64,000 bases of DNA from Diphasiastrum complanatum (Eukaryota > Streptophyta > Lycopodiopsida > Lycopodiales > Lycopodiaceae), in assembly GCA_029204225.1 (NCBI GenBank), contig CM055096.1:29814995-29878994 (forward strand). The letters are read 5' to 3'. The position numbers were made by a program, and so were the translations under genes. Positions 60,300 through 64,000 of the stretch are shown here, one piece after another. Within the stretch, counting starts at the first letter, position 1, and the number at the start of each line of letters is the position of its first letter. The notes beneath the pieces are model-generated. The model was not told the origin of the DNA, searched no databases, and saw only the letters and a program-made list of their open reading frames with translations.

Positions 60300-61780
60300 C
60301 GGCTACACCACCCAAAGTTGTCCTCAAAATAAACACAGGTTTTCAAGCTTTTCTTTGTATGAGAAAAAACCAGAAAATAAGACAAATCCAAATATACTTC
60401 ATGATTATATTGAAGATTACCAATTAGAGATATCCCAGACACGGAATTGCTCTCAAATTCATGATGGGTGAGATGGGTGGTGCACTATCTTAGAGGAATC
60501 TGTGCAATGATGTGGTGCCATGGTGGACACAGTACATACTACATCCAACTACCCATGGCTCCACGTTCCCTGTCACTCATTCAGAGTTAAGGGAACATAG
60601 CTATAGTACATGCTTGCAGAAAGAGAAAAGCCATAAAACGAATATGTACCTTTTCAACCTATGGCCATACTTACCAGAAAATGTGTTTGCTGGTGTTTCC
60701 AAACTTGCATGCACTGGATGTGTACATGTGTGGTGGTGGTTCAATGTGAATAAAGAGTACAAATTTTTGAGCAATTTTATCATACAAAAGGATTAAAAAA
60801 AGGTAAACGCTTGAATAAATCCTGAATTTATGTAGCATGTACGCTGTACATTGATATAGTGTAGCCAGCAGCCTAATGATATATCGCTAATGGTTGTAAA
60901 GCTGTAAAGCTAATTAGAGTTCAGTACTATACTATACTATATTTTGTATACTATACTATGCATAACTTAGCCTGTGGAATTTATTTTGTTCCTAAAAGTA
61001 AACCAAACTGTATACACCCACTCTCCCCTTTGCAAACATTTTCATTTTTCACCTTCACTGATAACTATGTATATAACTACCCTACCATGAAAGGTTCATT
61101 TTTTCACAGGTTGACAGAATCACCAACCTATTAAATTACCAAAAGACTTCATCTAGATGCATATGAACCCTAGAGAAGTCACCATGAACCGTTGAAAGGA
61201 ATACATGAAACAACTACTTGTTCTTAGTCATGGAAATTGTTCAATCAACCCATTGAAAGGCATACCTGACACAATTATCTTCTCTCATCAACTGAGTATG
61301 ATGGAAAACACATGCAATTTCCAAGGCTTAGTTAATGAATATCAAAGATATAAGAACCCTAATTTACATCCTACTTGATTCAAGACATAGGTATTGCAGA
61401 ATATAATGTAGGTACATACAACAGCATCTTTTTCCCATTCTTTTCCATCTCTGGGCTAAAAGTTGAATAGTTAAAAAGAGGTTAATTTATCAAAATTATT
61501 TATTTTGCAAAGCACAGCTGTCTTGAAATATTTGATTTCTGTTGTCACTAGGCACTTCACCATGGGGAAGCACATAAACCAGAAATCGTCTAATAGAAGA
61601 ACAAAACAACATATTTGCATGTTCATGCGGGTATGCCACTGCCAAGTAACAACCTGACCATTTTGGTTAAAAGCTTGCTCCATAATATCTTATTTAAACT
61701 CTTTCTTAGGGTATTTTCATGGAAATTGTTTTCATAAAATTTTGACCATTTAAAAACCACTGTATCCATTGTAACACTCA
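60300..61780. other. AT-rich DNA, no feature recognised
   Basis: Possibly intronic if the exon-like segments on either side belong to one gene. A small ACTAT tandem run lies near 60925-60957. Confidence 0.35.
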
Positions 61781-61843
61781 ATGCACAGATTTGTCCAAAA
61801 ATGCTACAGAAGATGTGAACTGTGCTGTAAAGGAAATGGCGAC

Positions 61844-61967
61844 CTTTTTACAGGCATCTTCATGTAACTTCAGAAGCTCCTCATATTTAACCTGCAAAGC
61901 TTCCTTCTCTGCTTTCAGTCTGTCATATTCAGCTGTTGTGGGTCCACCTAAATTACGTTGAATAAAT
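61844..61967 (-). other. Possible internal exon encoding a charged helix
   Basis: After the acceptor CTCTTGCAG the frame reads FIQRNLGGPTTAEYDRLK, then AEKEALQVKYEELLKLHEDA: a short linker and a coiled-coil-like helix. The right border is uncertain: AAG|GTCGCC at 61843 or CAG|GTTAAA at 61891. It may belong with the exons at 60.1 and 59.4 kb. Confidence 0.35.
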
Positions 61968-62759
61968 CTGCAAGAGTGCATGCCGGCAATCCAAGAAAAA
62001 AAAATTAGTTTTGCTGCTAAAAATAAGGAGAACGTATCAAGAGAGTGAAACTCTTGATAAAAGCCTCCTTAAGTTCAAGAAAACTTCACTTATGAGCTAG
62101 TTAGCTCCATGAATATCCAAGACCATAGCAAGCTTGCAGCACACCCAAACAACAAAGAACCGAAACATACTCAAGAAATGAAAGTATCAATTTGTAGATT
62201 GTAATCACCATTGATTTCCAGATTTAAACAGCATAAACCTTCGAAATCTAGAATTGTTATGATAACTAAACAAACGTTGGAGTCAAAATTATGATCAGTA
62301 TGGCGACAATTTGGTCATCAAAACCTATACTGCAGACTCAAGTCCAACTTCACAAAATCACTCACAAGCATATGATAAGTAATGGTTATAAATATCAAGA
62401 GAGCTTCCTATCTCTATAAAAGTTCTGGTACTGCTATTATTGTTAGAATTGACCAGCTATATCTTTCTTCTTGGTTTATCACTATTCAAACCATAGAATC
62501 CCATTCCGTAGCTTTTGGTACAGAGCACATTATTCTGTACTGTACATATGAAACATAATAAACAACCTAATTCTATTTTTTTTTTTATTTGAGGCTTTTG
62601 GAACCTGATTTAAGCAGCATTTGAAAAATGGGAGGGGGCTTTGGGCAGGAGAGGTTGATTCAAAACAACTCCAGTGATCTGATTTTTCCAAAATGTTTTT
62701 GCACGTTTGTTTGCCATGCCATTAGGGTGAGAATGACAGGTATTTGGGCAGCATAAACG

Positions 62760-63400
62760 TGTGTGGATTGCTTAACATTCAACTTTACTTTTCTCGACTC
62801 AGTTTGCACCAAACTTTGTGCACTTCTATCTTAGCCTACAGTGGACGGACTAGGACCATTTTTTATGCTATGTGAGTATGTATGATGGTTTATAGCAGTA
62901 CTACAGGGGCTGCTGCATTGATCTCTCATAAAATTACCCAAATAAGATAAATGCAAACCTCACTTTGATTTAGACTATCTTTGCCCAATGTTCCATCCAT
63001 TGCTCCAGCCAATTGCTTCCTGAAACGATCATGATGCTGTGGCTAGTGACTCTGCTCTCAGCCATAGGCTCCATGAATGTGCATGGATTGTTTCGTGTGG
63101 AACTTTAATTTTCTTGACTCGTTTTACACCAAACTTTGTGTGCTTCTATCTTGGGCTACAGCGAGCAGATTAGGACCATTTTTATGTTAGATGGGAATGT
63201 ATGATGATGTGTACCAGTACTATACTTCTTTAGTTGCATCGGCCGCTCATTAAGAAATCCAAATAAGATGGATCCAAACCTTACTTGGATTGAGGCTCTC
63301 TTTGCCCAAATGCTCCATCCATGGCTGTAGCCAATTGCTTGCTGAAACAATCATGATGCTGGCGAGCAACTCTCCTCTCAGCTATATAGGCTCCATTCCA
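62760..63400. repeat. Direct duplication of ~315 bp
   Basis: Two diverged copies (about 62760-63077 and 63078-63400) share CACCAAACTTTGTG.., CTTCTATCTT.G.CTACAG, TTAGGACCATTTTT-type and GCCAATTGCTT.CTGAAAC segments, roughly 80% alike. They lie just 3' (minus sense) of the LTR start at 63702 and may be part of that LTR or of flanking DNA. Confidence 0.65.
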
Positions 63401-63479
63401 AAACCTCCCGCTGGACCTAGACCTTCCATCACATTAGGCATGATTCTATGCAGTCCACATTTGTGTCCCATACCTTAGA

Positions 63480-63702
63480 TCCTTCATGCATAGCATGTAC
63501 TCTAGTCCAAGATCTCTCCCAAGTCTCTCTATAAGCCATCCATCTATAAATAGCCTTGAGCCAACAACATTAAGGGTACTCAGCCCTAATGGTAATTGAA
63601 CTTAGGTCTCTCCTTCCTAGCCTATTGGATTGTCCCTATCCTAAGGCTAGTCCTAGTATGACCCTATTGTAAAGCCCTTCATGTCTTATTGGGGACGTAA
63701 CA
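63480..63702 (-). mobile_element. 3' LTR start and polypurine tract of the chromovirus
   Basis: On minus, TTAAGGGGGAGAGAA (63703-63717) leads into TGTTACGTCCCC at 63702. The same purine tract and TGTTA(C/T)GTCC start are found in the 6.9-kb LARD. The far end of this LTR was not located, so the left boundary is nominal. Confidence 0.6.
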
Positions 63703-64000
63703 TTCTCTCCCCCTTAATGGATAAGTTCCGATCATACAAGTTGGAGATTGTTTTTTTTAAGGATTCAACATTCTCCCGCATGTTGTCATCCTCAGATCTA
63801 CCTTTCCATTTTTTTAGGAATCCAAAAATTGTTCTATTCCTTATATTCTGCTCTCTTCTTTCCATATTTGCCTCTAGCCCATATGGAATATTGGTAGATA
63901 TATCTTCCAACTACACAATATGATTATTAAAAACTGGGGTGTCTCCTTCATCCAGCTTTTCTTTCCATCTATTGATATGAAAGATAGGGCGAACTCTATC
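63686..64000 (-). pseudogene. Ty3/gypsy chromovirus integrase C-terminus with chromodomain (partial)
   Basis: From the window edge on the minus strand: DRVRPIFHINRWKEKL, the gypsy integrase tail (family form HPVFHVS.LK), a TAG near 63911, then GLEANMERREQNIRNRTIFG and FLKKWKGRSEDD, the chromodomain signature (ERRE..IRNR.I...L.KWKG...ED), then a Lys/Arg-rich end and stop at 63686. The rest of pol lies beyond the window. The chromodomain would steer integration to particular histone marks. Confidence 0.82.

Overview
The window is plant nuclear DNA: one intact, intron-containing receptor-kinase gene in a dense bed of decayed and nested retrotransposons. All protein-level evidence is plant-type: a wall-associated-kinase-like receptor, Ty1/copia and Ty3/gypsy remnants, and LTR elements primed by initiator-Met tRNA. 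A Penelope-like/telomerase-related reverse transcriptase remnant (26.1-35.9 kb) is, as I recall, a feature of ferns, lycophytes, mosses and conifers rather than flowering plants, so I lean to a non-angiosperm vascular plant (fern or gymnosperm). This is an inference; no species is identified.

Layout. 0-1.7 kb: decayed coding sequence of unknown family. 2.0-4.4 kb: a 12-bp minisatellite that changes orientation at a TA tract and is punctuated by GC-rich palindromes. 4.4-8 kb: AT-rich DNA with diverged dispersed repeats. 8.2-15.3 kb (minus): complete WAK-like receptor kinase gene, 8 exons, 877 codons, all GT-AG introns, two micro-exons of 17 and 27 nt; its 3-kb intron holds retroelement debris. 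15.65-16.34 kb: about eight ~90-bp tandem repeats just upstream of that gene. 19.8-24.7 kb: gypsy gag/protease/RT fragments and an LTR with an internal ~785-bp tandem duplication.

26.1-35.9 kb: a Penelope-like element split by a 7.1-kb LTR retrotransposon (27253-34349, TSD TAGTG) that has no recognisable pol, carries two acidic ORFs, and contains a smaller LTR pair. 36-41 kb: gypsy gag remnant, telomere-like motifs, very long GA arrays, and a set of exon-like ORFs. 41.2-42.5 kb: decayed copia pol (minus). 42.6-54.8 kb: decayed plus-strand gypsy element (PBS, gag zinc knuckle, integrase, then a coiled-coil ORF) interrupted twice by one non-coding LTR family, including a near-intact 6.9-kb copy (46791-53683, TSD GATAT). 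54.8-56.35 kb: copia pol with stops and a mutated catalytic box. 56.4-63 kb: mostly featureless AT-rich DNA with a few exon-like segments on minus. 63.7 kb to the end: LTR start, polypurine tract and chromodomain end of a minus-strand gypsy chromovirus that continues past the window.

The only gene I judge functional is the receptor kinase. The rest is mostly a record of nested insertion and decay, in which in-frame stops are often TAG, as expected if methylated CHG sites deaminate.
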